From: Trema orientale
Lineage: Eukaryota > Streptophyta > Magnoliopsida > Rosales > Cannabaceae
Length of the DNA: 64,000 bases
NCBI GenBank assembly: GCA_002914845.1
Contig: JXTC01000322.1
Location: 1-64,000, forward strand
Reading direction: 5' to 3'
The translations under genes and the position numbers were made by a program. Below the pieces are notes generated by a model that was not told the origin of the DNA, made no database searches, and saw only the letters and a list, made by a program, of their open reading frames with translations. Positions 11,334 through 21,290 of the stretch are shown one piece after another (positions within the stretch are counted from its first letter, which is position 1; each line of letters opens with the position of its first letter).

Positions 11334-12303
11334 CTATTGTACAGGTGTGCTCACTCCCCCGTCAGTAGTTTTCTTTGCGGCCTCAGTGTCCTTCCAACTC
11401 TTAACGAGCTCGACAACGTCCTTGCCAAGGATAAAGAAGTCGAACTCCAGATGCTCGCAGTAAATATTGTAGATAATGGTCAACGAGGCGATATCGCTCG
11501 CCTTTTCTTCGAGCTCTTTGACCTCAGTGGCCTTGAACTCCTCTATTGCTTTGCGACCCACCTCCTTAGCTGCCTCCTTCAAAGCATCCCGATGTTGAGA
11601 GATGGTCTTCTTAAGCTCAGCATTCTCTTCTTCGAGCCCCTTCTTCTCCTGCTTCACCTATGCCAAAGACTCCTCCAGCTGCTTTTTCTCCGACTCGAAG
11701 GAGCTTTTCTCGTTCTCGCGAGTCTTCTTCAGGTCCTCGAATGATTGGGCCATCTCTTCAACCTTTTCGCCTTTCTCCATGCATTTGAGGACCGGGTCGT
11801 ACATCAGCACAGCAGCTACAGCAGTCTGAAATACAAGCATATTAGTGCAAGGAAAATACGCTGAAGAATCGAAAAAATTAAGATACTTACATTCGTTAGC
11901 ATCCTCATTGCTGCGCCAAATGTGACCTTAGCTGGTCATCGCTTTATTCTCTCCCAAGCTTCTTCGGAGGTGAAACGATCAATAAAAGCTGCACTAAGGC
12001 CAGACTTTTCTAGTAATTGGTGAAGAAGCATGAGGAACTCTTCTTCTCTGTTCGCCTGAGTAGCTCCCCCAGAGGAAGTAACTGGTTCTGTGGATGGCTC
12101 AGGCTGGCTCGTAGGTTTGGAAGACTGAGGAGGAGGCGAGCTTAAAGGGACGTCCTCGAAGGCGACTCTTCGCTTTTTTGAAGTGTCGACCTTCTCTTTC
12201 CCTTTCGTTGAGAAGGGGGGCGTGCTGTCTGGAGTCTTGGATTTTGCCATTGATCCAAAAGTTGAAGGGGGGGCTCGCAGTCTACTGCTGATAGTCATTT
12301 CTG

Positions 12304-12334
<31 letters not shown>

Positions 12335-13521
12335 TTAGTCAGCATGCGAAGTATGTAATGCAACGAGAAGAAGGGACTAGAAAATTTACCTTCTTGCTGC
12401 TGAGAAATTGATGGCGATGGAGCTTCTGGAGATGGAGGTTCTTGGACGGAGGGTGAGGCAGGTATTTTTCGTTTCTTAGATTTCGAAGAAGAAGCACCTG
12501 TATCTTTTTGTTTCCTCGACTTCTTCTTCTTCGAGCTCGAGGGTTTGCTTGGACGGTTGGCGGAATAGGGAAGAGTGGCTCCTCTTGGGAATAGCCCGCA
12601 AGCGATTAAGTTCTTGGTTGTCCCAAGTTTCTTCCAATTGAATTCTTCTATTAGAAGGTCGTTTATTTTATATACTCTTGCAAGCTGCACTTCGTTAAGT
12701 CCTAGGCGCTCTTTGTTATCTGCGATGACATACAGATGCGATCAGATGAAATATATTTATTTAGAGTTAGTTGAATCTAAAAGCTACCTACCAGGATTTT
12801 GGAAGAATCCGTTGTCAGCGTATTCGAAATGGAAAAATGGATTTTTCTATTTTCCCATATTATTGCGAACTCCGTGGATGGTTTTTATCACTTGATTCGA
12901 CCACTTGCTCACATAAAAGAAGCTGAAGTCTGAAGGATTCGATTTCACTTGATAAAACCAAGTGAACTCTTCAGGAGTGGGAGATCCTAGACCTAATTTG
13001 TGGTATAATATATACAAGCCTACCATATATCTATAAGTGTTTGGGCTAAGTTGAAAGGGAACGACTCCGTAGTAGTCGACAATCGACTTAATGTATGGGT
13101 GTAATAGGAGATGGACGCCACATCTGAGAACTGCATCTGAGAATGAGGCAGTACCGCGAGGAAGGGTGTGTGGTCGATTAAATTCTGTGGGAATACGAAG
13201 AAGTATGTTGATGTTGTAGTCTCGCACGATCTTCTCGAGCTTGTTCGTAGTACAGCTCGTCTTTATGTTGGTGCATGACCAATCTCCCTCTACGTAGTTG
13301 TAACCTCTCGCATATTCAGGGGCATCTCTAATGTGTTGAGGCCATTGGTCTTGGGGGAGGTCGCCTATGCGAGGACTACTCTGTCTAGTCCCGGTTATCT
13401 CTACTTCAGGTTGTTTAACATAATCCTCGAGATCTATAGAGCTAGTTTTTGTGCTCGTGCCAGAGAATGACGACTCCCCTGAGAACGCATTCCCTTCCCT
13501 AATTTCCTCGCTACTAGTCAT
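11334..13521 (-). mobile_element. Antisense accessory gene of the Tat/Retand element
   Basis: Four separate minus-strand coding pieces lie here. At 13521-12847, a 224-residue piece with an acidic/Ser-rich head and a conserved domain containing RIPTEFNRPHTLPRG, FSDAVLRCGVHLLLHP and YYGVVPFQLSPNTYRY. At 12690-12295, a basic, Ser/Lys-rich piece. At 12298-11936, a Pro/Ser-rich piece ending with a helical segment. At 11840-11334, a strongly charged coiled-coil (KKGLEEENAELKK, Glu/Lys heptads). Intervals between pieces carry splice-like borders. Antisense genes of this kind, spliced and located between integrase and the 3' LTR, are known from Retand-type elements; their role is unknown. The N-terminal domain resembles the plant protein family often labelled 'putative plant transposon protein'. 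The pieces are described separately and the gene is treated as a fossil. Confidence 0.75.
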
Positions 13522-14727
13522 CTGAAAAATAAACAGGAAATATTTAATCCTATGCGAGCATCACTCTACAGGTAAAATCATAAATTGATTTATAAGCTAA
13601 TCTAAGTACGACCTAGAAATAGGCGTGCTATTCTGTCTACCTTTACAGGTATATTCGCTATATGCGAGCAATTTGGGGCCATAAACCCTAGAATGGTGCT
13701 GACAACGAGCTATTCATTCACCTTGGATCTCATCGAATTAGTCCATTGATTAATTGTGTCTATTCTACCGGCTTGGATAATTCTTCAAGTAAATTTGTCA
13801 TTCGATTTAACAGAATGTACCTCTTGATTCTTGATTCAACCTAGACAGAATCTAGATTCAATCTTAAATCTGGTTTTGTTTATGGTTTTGATCTATCTAT
13901 AAATCTGGAAATTTTAGAACTTTCAGGTACAAATTTGGGTTTCGTACAACGCTATTAAGAATGTTAATATTCGGTTTGAGAGATGATATTCAAGAGTCTG
14001 GGTATATAAATATCAGTTCAATGAGTCAATAAAAGAGAGCAGTTCATTCAGAAATGACGACAGTTTGAATTTTTTAGGATAATCCATAATATTGTTTCGA
14101 TTTATGTTATGAGTATCAGAAACAAAAATGGAGAAAGGAGAGAGAACCGACCCTTTTTGGCCTCTGGAAAAATTCTGGATTGGCATCATAGTTTGTCGGT
14201 GATGGGAAGAAGGCTTTCTGAGGTTCGCCGGAAAAGATGGTGAGTTTGAGAGAATGGGGGTACCGAGAGGATTTCTCTTACGAATGCTTCAGATTTCAGA
14301 GAAAATAAAAGTAAAAAGGAAGAAGAAGAAAGGGTTTATATATTTAAAGATTCATCGAATCATAGCCGTAGATCAAGGCATTTACTTTTTGGATCTGACA
14401 GCCGAAATTCACGCGGGAATTGATTTATGAAATTAAGTGGGTTTAATTCTCGAAATGAGGAATTTCGATTTGAAACATCTCGATTTGAAACGACGACTGA
14501 TGTCATTGTCATCATCACAATTGCTCGAGAAACGGAGAAGTCTCCTCGAGTTTCGACAATCTCTTGAGAAAGGATGACAAGTGGTGGCGTCTGTCAGAAA
14601 AAATTGCGTGAAAAGATGTGATTCAAGACATGGCAATTTTTCAAGGGTTTCGAGATGACCTCATAACATCGCATTCTTAAGCTCGCATTTATCAGATTAG
14701 GAAGCTCCATTTAACCCAAAGACTAAT
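13522..14727. other. Spacer upstream of the antisense gene, inside the Tat/Retand element
   Basis: About 1.2 kb between the antisense gene start and the polypurine tract. No sense-strand frame is convincing. By position it should hold the promoter and leader of the antisense gene (minus strand). No clear TATA box was pinned down. Confidence 0.45.
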
Positions 14728-14743
14728 GGAGCTGGGGGGCAAC
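14728..14743 (+). promoter_or_regulatory. Polypurine tract
   Basis: GGAGCTGGGGGGCAAC directly before the 3' LTR start at 14744. A G-rich purine tract here primes plus-strand DNA synthesis in LTR retrotransposons. Confidence 0.8.
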
Positions 14744-15351
14744 TATTATGCGATCTTAAATCTGCATCAGTCAACACCAGGAAAGGAAGGTCAACAATCA
14801 GGTTGCGCCAGGTCGCATATGTGTTCTCTTGATTGAAATGCGACCTCCTTCGAATAAGACGGGTGCGACCAGCATAAAAAAGAAACTTGTTCAAGCTTTA
14901 TCAAATGAGTAATTTATAAAGAAAGGGAAGCAAGTTTCTGAATAGAGATCGACTAGTCATTCTATTTAAGTTATTACCCGATTATATTGTTACCCGAAAT
15001 TATATTTTATTATGTATTTTCCTATTCACAAGATTGAGAAACCTGAAGCCACCCTCACCTATATAAAAAGGGCTTAGTCTCATAATTTTGGATGAGGACA
15101 GGCGTATCTCACAAACATTAGACTATACACTCTCTCTGTAATTCCTTCTTTGCTCTCACCTTGAGATTTAGAGGAACTCTTGTAATTCTCCAGAAAATAA
15201 TGAAGAACAGTGGACGTAGGCTCATCTTTTTTGGAGCTGAACCACTATAAAATTCTTGTCTCCTTATTTATTTTGCTTTATCAATCCTTTTCACACACAA
15301 GCCACATATCTCAATTTCCTAAATTCATTGTTGACAAAACCTCCGTCAACG
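14744..15351 (+). repeat. 3' LTR of the Tat/Retand element
   Basis: A 608-bp direct repeat of 4227-4835 at about 92% identity by eye, followed by the catgt target duplication at 15352-15356. Confidence 0.92.
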
Positions 15352-15356
15352 CATGT

Positions 15357-15635
15357 CATTATTTTTTTCTTTTACCAAAAATTGTCTTGTTCATTTGTAA
15401 TCTCTTATTATAATGGTATTTGTTCGAAATTGTCTATGTTCATCTTGCAATTCATACTCGCTTGGTCTGTGCTTCGGTCAACGAAGGAATGCGTTATAAT
15501 TAGTAGAATTCAACCCCGGTGCATTCATTAATAATTCACTAATATTAGATTACTCAATTTACATAATCCTATTCAATTTTATAATTGAATAAACAAATAA
15601 TGAATTTTTTTAATTTACTCCAACTAGTCACAAGG
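15357..15635. other. CAF1 3' flank
   Basis: 280 bp of AT-rich sequence between the Tat element and the CAF1 stop codon. On the minus strand this should hold the CAF1 3' UTR and poly(A) region. No canonical AATAAA was seen with confidence. Confidence 0.4.
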
Positions 15636-16487
15636 TCAGAAAACCTCCAATCCATACAATACTCCCGCGTGCTTCTCGGCGGCCCCATCCTTGACAAAAA
15701 ACACATCCCTCATCTTCTGAAACGCGTGCCACGTCAGCAAGCTATCCGAACCGGCCTGATGGCACTTCCCGACCGCCCGGTTCACTTCGAGCGTTTTGGC
15801 CACCCGGTCCAACCCTCCATACAAGCTACTACAGAACCGTATCATGTGCTTCAAGTCGTACACCCTGTCACCAAAAAACACCTTTACGATCTTGAGGAAC
15901 TCATCCAACGCGCCGGGCAAGCTTCGGCGCGTGAGAATCTTCACGAGGTAACCGAAATCATAGGCGCTATGAAACGTGACCCAGCTAACGGCATCGTTGC
16001 AGACCAGACCAGACGACATCATAAGTTCGGCGAACCGAGCCGAGTCGATTCCCTCCGATCGGTTCCGGTCGAAGTCGATCCCCTGCCGCCGGAGCAACTC
16101 GATCGAGTCCGGAGCGTGCTTGTCACGCGCTACGTCGAAGTCGCTAAAATTGAACTCCCATATGAACCTACTCTCTCCGCCGAGGTCCGGCAGGTTCCCG
16201 TCGGCGTCGGTCAGCGTGAGGCCGACCTGGATGAGATTGAGCTCGTCGACGTTCGATTTCAGGACTCTGTAGTGATCGGACGGTCGGACTTTACGCGCGT
16301 AGTAAGGCCTGGAGGGATCCACCGGCGGCCGGAAAACAACGCCGGGAAACTCGGTGTCCATAGAGATGTACGGATATTGATCGATTAAGTCGCCAATCAA
16401 CTCGAATTCGGAGTCCAGATTCTCCGCCCAAACCTCACGAATTACGATCGGTTTGGGATTAGTGGTACTCGGATCTTCTTTAAACAT
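15636..16487 (-). CDS. CAF1: CCR4-associated factor 1 (CAF1) deadenylase
   Basis: Intact 283-residue intron-less frame encoding a DEDDh-family 3'-5' exoribonuclease, the catalytic poly(A)-shortening subunit of the CCR4-NOT complex (cytoplasm, P-bodies). It removes mRNA poly(A) tails and so starts decay. Catalytic residues are all visible: D44 and E46 in [10 protein letters not shown]177 in SAYDFGY, and H243 with D248 in CHQAGSDS. The stretches [15 protein letters not shown] and [10 protein letters not shown] are hallmark CAF1 sequence. Length matches the 270-290 residues usual for plant CAF1, which is commonly encoded without introns. The start at 16487 precedes the conserved IVIREVW block by the usual short leader. 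The gene is markedly GC-rich against AT-rich surroundings. It is most like the stress-responsive plant CAF1-9/CAF1-11 group (inference from length and lack of introns). Neighbours are unrelated: a retrotransposon 280 bp downstream and a MITE cluster upstream. Confidence 0.97.
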   Translation of the reverse strand: MFKEDPSTTNPKPIVIREVWAENLDSEFELIGDLIDQYPYISMDTEFPGVVFRPPVDPSRPYYARKVRPSDHYRVLKSNVDELNLIQVGLTLTDADGNLPDLGGESRFIWEFNFSDFDVARDKHAPDSIELLRRQGIDFDRNRSEGIDSARFAELMMSSGLVCNDAVSWVTFHSAYDFGYLVKILTRRSLPGALDEFLKIVKVFFGDRVYDLKHMIRFCSSLYGGLDRVAKTLEVNRAVGKCHQAGSDSLLTWHAFQKMRDVFFVKDGAAEKHAGVLYGLEVF

Positions 16488-16589
16488 CTTGTTATTGAAA
16501 AAAAAAAAGAAAAAGAAAAATCTGATTGGATTGGTCAGTGCTAGAGGATAGACAAGAGAAAGTGAAGAGTGCGTAATGATATTGAATGT

Positions 16590-16800
16590 TCTTCTCTCTT
16601 AGGATTTTGTTTGTTGCTCTGTAGTGTGGTGTGTAGAGAATATATATATATATATATGGAAGACGAGAAGAGGTGAGTAAAGGGTAAGAGGATGATGCTT
16701 GGAAAGAGTCAGAGAAAGAGAAAGAGAAAGAGAAGCAGGGTTCAATGTAAGTGGATGGAGTCTAGTGGGGTACTGCGCATAGGTTTCTAAACGCGTTTGC
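16590..16800 (-). promoter_or_regulatory. Putative CAF1 core promoter and 5' leader
   Basis: On the minus strand, upstream of the CAF1 ATG, lie an (AT)n TATA-like run around 16640-16658 and, further upstream, a pyrimidine repeat (CTTTCT units; GAGAAA on the plus strand, about 16709-16735), the Y-patch type sequence frequent in plant promoters. The leader near the ATG is T-rich with CTT runs. The start site is not determined. This is inference from composition and position. Confidence 0.5.
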
Positions 16801-17161
16801 TTTTGACTCAACACATATCAGACTTGGTCCTTCTTGACTCCTCTACTATCTCTCTAATAATTGTATTATTTTATTTCAATAATTTGATGATTTTATTATT
16901 AGCATTTTCTTCACGTTTCCGGCGCAAGTTGGTTTGGTTGGAATTTTCTACTTTTTTTGGACCATTTTCAGTAGTCCATTGCCTTTAAGGATAAAGAAAG
17001 TTATGCACGTGTAACATAGGGACTTTTATTTAATTACTTACCATTTCAGTTTTGTTAAGGTGGAAAATTTTTTAATCTTTATACTTCGTAAAGTTTTAGG
17101 CACGTTTACTAACAAAATACAGATGGAAGGGAACCAAGAAATAGAAATATTTTTTGGCCGT
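16800..17161. other. CAF1 distal upstream region
   Basis: AT-rich, no gene recognised. It separates the CAF1 promoter from the first of the clustered small DNA elements. Confidence 0.4.
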
Positions 17162-17170
17162 TTAAATATC

Positions 17171-17322
17171 GGAGGCGGCTATAATAGGGACGCCCCTACG
17201 TAAGGCCTCTGTTTATACACTGTTTGATGAGAATCTGTGGAGAATCTGTGTATAAACAGATTCCCATCAAACGGTGTATAAACAGTGCCTTACGTAGGGA
17301 CGTCCTTACTGTAGATGCGCCC
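17171..17322. mobile_element. MITE 1 of a pair, Mutator-type 9-bp TSD
   Basis: A 152-bp fold-back element. The left end GGAGGCGGCTATAATAGGGACG pairs with the right end CCTTACTGTAGATGCGCCC in inverted orientation. Inside, TGTTTATACAC...GTGTATAAACA and GGGACGCCCCTACGTAAGGC...GCCTTACGTAGGGACG continue the pairing. It is flanked by an exact 9-bp direct repeat, ttaaatatc (17162-17170 and 17323-17331). There is no coding capacity. Confidence 0.88.
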
Positions 17323-17390
17323 TTAAATATCAATTAGTTATAAAGAAAGTTTTTTTTTTTTTTTTTCGTTTATTATTTCTTATTCTGTTT

Positions 17391-17562
17391 GGGCGCGTCT
17401 ACAGTAGGGGCGCCCCTACGTAGGACCCTGTCTATTAACCGTTGGATGAGAATCTGTATATAAATAGATTCTCCACAGATTCCCGTTATTCCCCACAGAT
17501 TCACATCCAACGATAATTAAGACATGACCCTACGCAGGGACGCCCCTACCGTAGCCATCCCC
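17391..17562. mobile_element. MITE 2 of a pair, same family, 9-bp TSD
   Basis: A 172-bp fold-back element starting GGGCGCGTCTACAGTAGGGG and ending CCCCTACCGTAGCCATCCCC. It shares the GGGACGCCCCTACGTAGG-type arms and the AGATTCTCCACAGATTC core with the element at 17171-17322. An exact 9-bp duplication attctgttt lies at 17382-17390 and 17563-17571. Its own target duplication shows an independent insertion only 68 bp from its sister. Confidence 0.9.
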
Positions 17563-17598
17563 ATTCTGTTTTGGTGAATTTTCTACTCATCCTTTTTC

Positions 17599-18053
17599 TA
17601 GTGCTGGCAATTTCGTGACACGACAACATGATTTAAAATCTGCACGAAATTAACGGGTTTGAGTTTAGCTTAATCGTGTTTGTGTCGTGTTCGAGCTAGA
17701 AATATTGTTCGTTTAATTAATGGGTCGTGTTCGGGTTGAACCTGCCAACACGAAAATAACTTGTTTAGTAAACAGGTAACATGGATTGTGTCGTGTCAAC
17801 CTGTTTATAAATGAGTCGTGTTCGTGTCATAATTTCTGACCTGTTTAAATTAAAGAGACGGGCTAACATGATCTATTTAGTAAACGGGTTACACAGGTCG
17901 TGTCGTGTCAACCTATTTATAAACGGGTCATATTCGTGTCATAATTTCTGACCCATTTATTAAATGGGTCGAGTTCGACTTAGGCATTTACCTATTATAC
18001 ATATAGATTAACATAACACAAATGTGACCTGTGGACATAAATTGCCTGTCCTA
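17599..18053. mobile_element. hAT-like non-autonomous element
   Basis: A 455-bp element with ends TAGTGCTGGCAATTT and AAATTGCCTGTCCTA (inverted with three mismatches). Inside are repeated CGTGTCGTGTCAACCTxTTTATAAA and GTGTCATAATTTCTGACC blocks, a composition found in many plant genomes for non-autonomous hAT-type elements. A clean 8-bp target duplication was not seen (imperfect CTTTTTC/TCTCTTTC), so superfamily assignment rests on the ends. Confidence 0.6.
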
Positions 18054-18349
18054 GTCTCTTTCCACTAATTTCTTTTACGCATTTGTGGTTTTAATGACAT
18101 ATTTTATTTCTGTTTTATTTATTTATATTTTCCGATTGAAGAAATTAAACAAGTTATACTACTATAATATTGGGATAGAAACCAACTTCGCTCTATTATG
18201 ATGTGGCATATGGCGGCTTATTTGTTGGTCGTGGATTTTTATTTATTTATTTATTCATTTTAAGATTAGTTGATTTTTATTTTTTTTTGGGATTTAAGTT
18301 TAGTTGATTTGTTCTATCCGTATTTATACATTTTTTATCAAAATATTTT

Positions 18350-18569
18350 GAGCAATGTTATAGGGCACCAGTAGTGCCCAGCATCGCAATGACATATCTG
18401 TCTATCACGAGATGATTTAATTAGTAAATGGGTCTCACATAGGCTCCACCTGAATAATTTAATTTATAAATTGGTCCTATATAAGTCCTACCTGAATTAT
18501 AATTATGATTAGCCAATAACTGATACATCATTGTGGTGCTGGACACCACCGGTGCCTATAGAATTATTC
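18350..18569. mobile_element. MITE, Mutator-type 9-bp TSD
   Basis: 220 bp. The left arm GAGCAATGTTATAGGGCACCAG pairs with the right arm GGTGCCTATAGAATTATTC over about 35 bp. An exact 9-bp duplication aaatatttt lies at 18341-18349 and 18570-18578. Internally two related GTCCTATATAAG/GTCTCACATAGGC blocks are seen. Non-coding and different in sequence from the 17.2-17.6 kb pair. Confidence 0.83.
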
Positions 18570-18578
18570 AAATATTTT

Positions 18579-19239
18579 TCATGTAGCATTGCCCGTTAAA
18601 TAAGGCAAATCAGCCGGTATATTTTCGTTTTACTTTTATTTATTTTTATTTATATTTGTTTTCTTCATTTTGTTAAGTCCACGCATACTTTTTTAAAAAC
18701 GAAAAAAAAAAAAATTAAAAAAAAGTGCAGACTCATTTTCCGTTGGAGTTCTGGTCAAACAATTCACGCATTTCATATGACTGCCAGATGTTGTTCATAG
18801 TCAACAAGTCGTCTTCATCAACTTTAGCAACCGGGCAAAAAAAAAAAAAAAAGGAGACCGGTATAAGAGTACTGGTACTTGTTCACTGTTAGTGGTCAAC
18901 GTCGAACTAATAGAAATACAATTTTATCCTGGTTTGACTAGCGAAAAGCATAATTTAGTGTTTTACGTATTTTAGGTAAAGTACACGAAAAAGGAATGAC
19001 GAAAACGAGATTGATGATCTCCTTTTCCGATGGTATAATTGCAAGCAGACACCGGTTAAAAACCCAGATTGTTTACATATTATATCTTCGGTAAAAAATG
19101 CTAAGAAAAAAGTGCGATTGAAAAAGAAATTGACACTCTTCTTTTACGATACTACAAAATTATAAATAGATGCAGATTAAAAAACATCGTTGTTTATATT
19201 CAAATGCAATTTTGATACTGACTTCTATTGTGAAAATCT
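18579..19239. other. Non-coding DNA, no gene seen
   Basis: AT-rich sequence with poly-A runs. No coding frame or bounded repeat recognised. Its right part may already belong to the old LTR remnant that follows. Confidence 0.35.
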
Positions 19240-19620
19240 ATGTTTTTAAAAGGGCAATAAGGTCTTTTCAAATATTTTCGGACTAAATATTGGTGAAAAT
19301 TGGCTTAATTGAAAACTGGACTTGTTTGAGAGAATTGGATGAAACTTGGGGCCAAATTACAAATTTGAGGGACTTAAATGAGAGAGATTTGAAAAACTGT
19401 GAGCCAAAATCAGATTTTTAATAACGTTGGCTGCTTCAGTTTGGACCATGTGGGCTTCTCAGCCCACTCACTTTCGTTTTCTCCCTTCTTCCTGGTCTCT
19501 CTCTTTCTCTCTCAATTGATCAACACCCCAAAAACAACATCCACGGCCAGCTCCCGATCTGGCCACTTCTGGCCATTTTCACAACGAGCCACCACACCCC
19601 ATAGAATAATCAACCGTGAA
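19240..19620 (+). mobile_element. Left part of an old Gypsy-type LTR remnant, split by a Copia insertion
   Basis: Wording such as 'gccaaattacaaatttgagggac', a CT-rich TCTCTCTTTCTCTC stretch and a CCAC/GGCCA-rich part is typical of plant Gypsy (chromovirus) LTRs. It breaks exactly at the Copia start (19626), and LTR-like sequence continues at 37766. The remnant is old and has no recognisable ends of its own. Confidence 0.4.
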
Positions 19621-19625
19621 AACCC

Positions 19626-20109
19626 TGTTAGGAAATTCTATTTCCTATATTGGGAAACATATTTTAACATTGTATTTGGCCATATTATTCTTAAGCAGAC
19701 CCAATAAGTGATTTAATAAGGTTGGGTCAAAATATCTAACTGGATATGGATACCAATGTGGATACCATGTTAGTCACCTAGTTGGATGTGATGGATACCC
19801 AACAAGGGACTATATAAAGATAATATTAGGGTTATAGTCCCCACTACCTTTTCACGTACGCTCATTCTCGCTGTGGCCTGTCATCAGTTACAGAGAGTTC
19901 CATTTGAGTGTTCTAGGGATTAGGTTGTGTAGAAAAACAAACTCTCAAGCAGTTACAGTTAATTTTTGACGCTTCCTCTTTCTGTTCATTATCCAGACTA
20001 CAGTTTTTATCATGGACTCAGTATACTCAATGAATCCTTGCCTATTAGTTTTGCATGAATGATCTAGAGTTTGTGTTTGGTATTTGCAATCCTATATTCA
20101 TTCCTAACA
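19626..20109 (+). repeat. 5' LTR of Copia A
   Basis: A 484-bp direct repeat of 37277-37760 with TGTTAGG...CCTAACA ends. It contains a CTATATAAAG TATA-like motif near 19811. Confidence 0.93.
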
Positions 20110-20111
20110 AG

Positions 20112-20123
20112 TGGTATCAGAGC
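20112..20123 (+). promoter_or_regulatory. Primer binding site of Copia A
   Basis: TGGTATCAGAGC, the complement of the plant initiator methionine tRNA 3' end, two bases after the LTR. Confidence 0.9.
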
Positions 20124-21290
20124 GAGATTTCATGTTAAAATTGATTAGGTTTTCATGTATGTCTGTAGTTTTCAAAATCTATGCCTATTTGGATTTCTAG
20201 GGTTTAGATTATACATGCATGATTTGTGATTTTACATGATTTATTGAGTATTTGATGCTATAAGGGTTAAGTTTTGGCTTATGCGTCATTCATATTTCGG
20301 ATTTGGGGCCAAAAACATCATTTTCGAGTTTATTTTGATGTTTGAAGCCATTTAAGCGGATTTGGAATTTTTCAGATCTAACCTGTGAATAGTGTTTTCG
20401 GCAAACTGATTCTGGTTTTCAGTCTACCGAAAATACTATTTACAGGATTGATTTTTGGCAAAAATTTTCACTTTTGGGTCTAATTTTGGGCAGATTTCGG
20501 TCATATTTGACTTAAATCATGGAGTTTCAACCCATTTTCGACCTACTAAGGAATAGAACAACTCTCACTTTGTCCGTTGAAAATCTTATTTGGTTCAAGA
20601 GTTGATAAAGTGATGAGCCAATTTCAGAAAGATCGAATATGACAATTTGGTCTCTGTCAGATTCGGTCGACCGAAAGTGGCTTTTCGGTCAACTAAAAGT
20701 TGCCGAAAGCCACTTTACTCTCTGTGGTTCTCGGTCAACCGAAACTGGCAGAATCGATCGACCGATTCTGCTAGCCGTTCAACCGATTTTGCCAGCAAAG
20801 AAAATTTTAGTTTTTCGGTTATTTTTTGTCGAATTTTCGGACATTTCGGTTAATTTTCTTTGCACCATTTGTCTTGTATGTTAGATTAAACACGATAAAG
20901 CAACATATTGCCAAAGTAACCTCTGTTGTGTAGTTTTGTTTAGTCTAACGTATAAAGATGTCGTGGGTTTATTGTTAATGCAGATAACTATCGGCCCAAA
21001 GGAAGGTGGTTATTTGGCACGACAATAAATACACCTGTAATAATAAGTATGTGACAGTTGTTTGGTTTTCGTATGGATAATAAATCGGCCCAAAGGAAGG
21101 TTTATTATTTGACAGGATTTATCGTCAGTATTTGATTATTACACCTGAGAGTACCACTTACAAATAAATACGTCAGCCCAAAGGAAGACCTATTAATGTT
21201 GCGCTAGGTATCTCGTGATGGTAGCTTACCTTATGTGATTATGTGAAATATATGTCATGTTTGCATATTTTACTACGCACCGGAGTTTAG
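20124..21290 (+). other. Leader region with CGGT-NN-ACCG palindrome cluster
   Basis: About 1.2 kb after the primer site with no convincing gag frame. From about 20395 to 20800 it is dense in short palindromic words: TTCGGTCGACCGAAA, CTCGGTCAACCGAAAC, ATCGATCGACCGATTC. The part at 20990-21200 repeats GGCCCAAAGGAAGG three times (near 20994, 21089 and 21175). Unrelated Copia elements in this window carry similar CGGT-type words. Confidence 0.55.

Larger units (their letters stand above)
4227..15351 (+). mobile_element. Ty3/Gypsy LTR retrotransposon, Tat/Retand type, whole-length but broken
   Basis: An 11.1 kb element with 609-bp and 608-bp LTRs that start TGTTATG (TATTATG in the right copy) and end GTCAAC(A/G). 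Both ends are flanked by the 5-bp target duplication catgt (4222-4226 and 15352-15356). Parts in order: LTR, primer site, gag, protease, reverse transcriptase, RNase H, integrase, a long spacer with an antisense gene, polypurine tract, LTR. The RT wording (YVDDMLVKS), the gag zinc-knuckle region and the antisense gene point to the Tat/Retand lineage. By eye the LTRs differ at about 50 of 608 positions (about 8%), which at commonly used plant rates is a few million years. The coding part is broken in many places (roughly a dozen or more), so it is a fossil. It stops about 280 bp from the CAF1 stop codon. Confidence 0.95.

Noticed and set aside
12295-12690. Lys/Ser-rich minus-strand frame as an independent host nuclear protein
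   Set aside because: It lies inside the retroelement between integrase and the 3' LTR, in line with the other antisense pieces, so it belongs to the element's antisense gene.
15585-16388. 267-residue plus-strand reading frame opposite CAF1
   Set aside because: It is the shadow of the GC-rich CAF1 frame on the other strand. CAF1 has all catalytic motifs and family length; the opposite frame has none.
20639-20884. 81-residue frame in the Copia A leader as a small gene
   Set aside because: The frame arises from the CGGT palindrome cluster, has no family resemblance and another frame is equally open.
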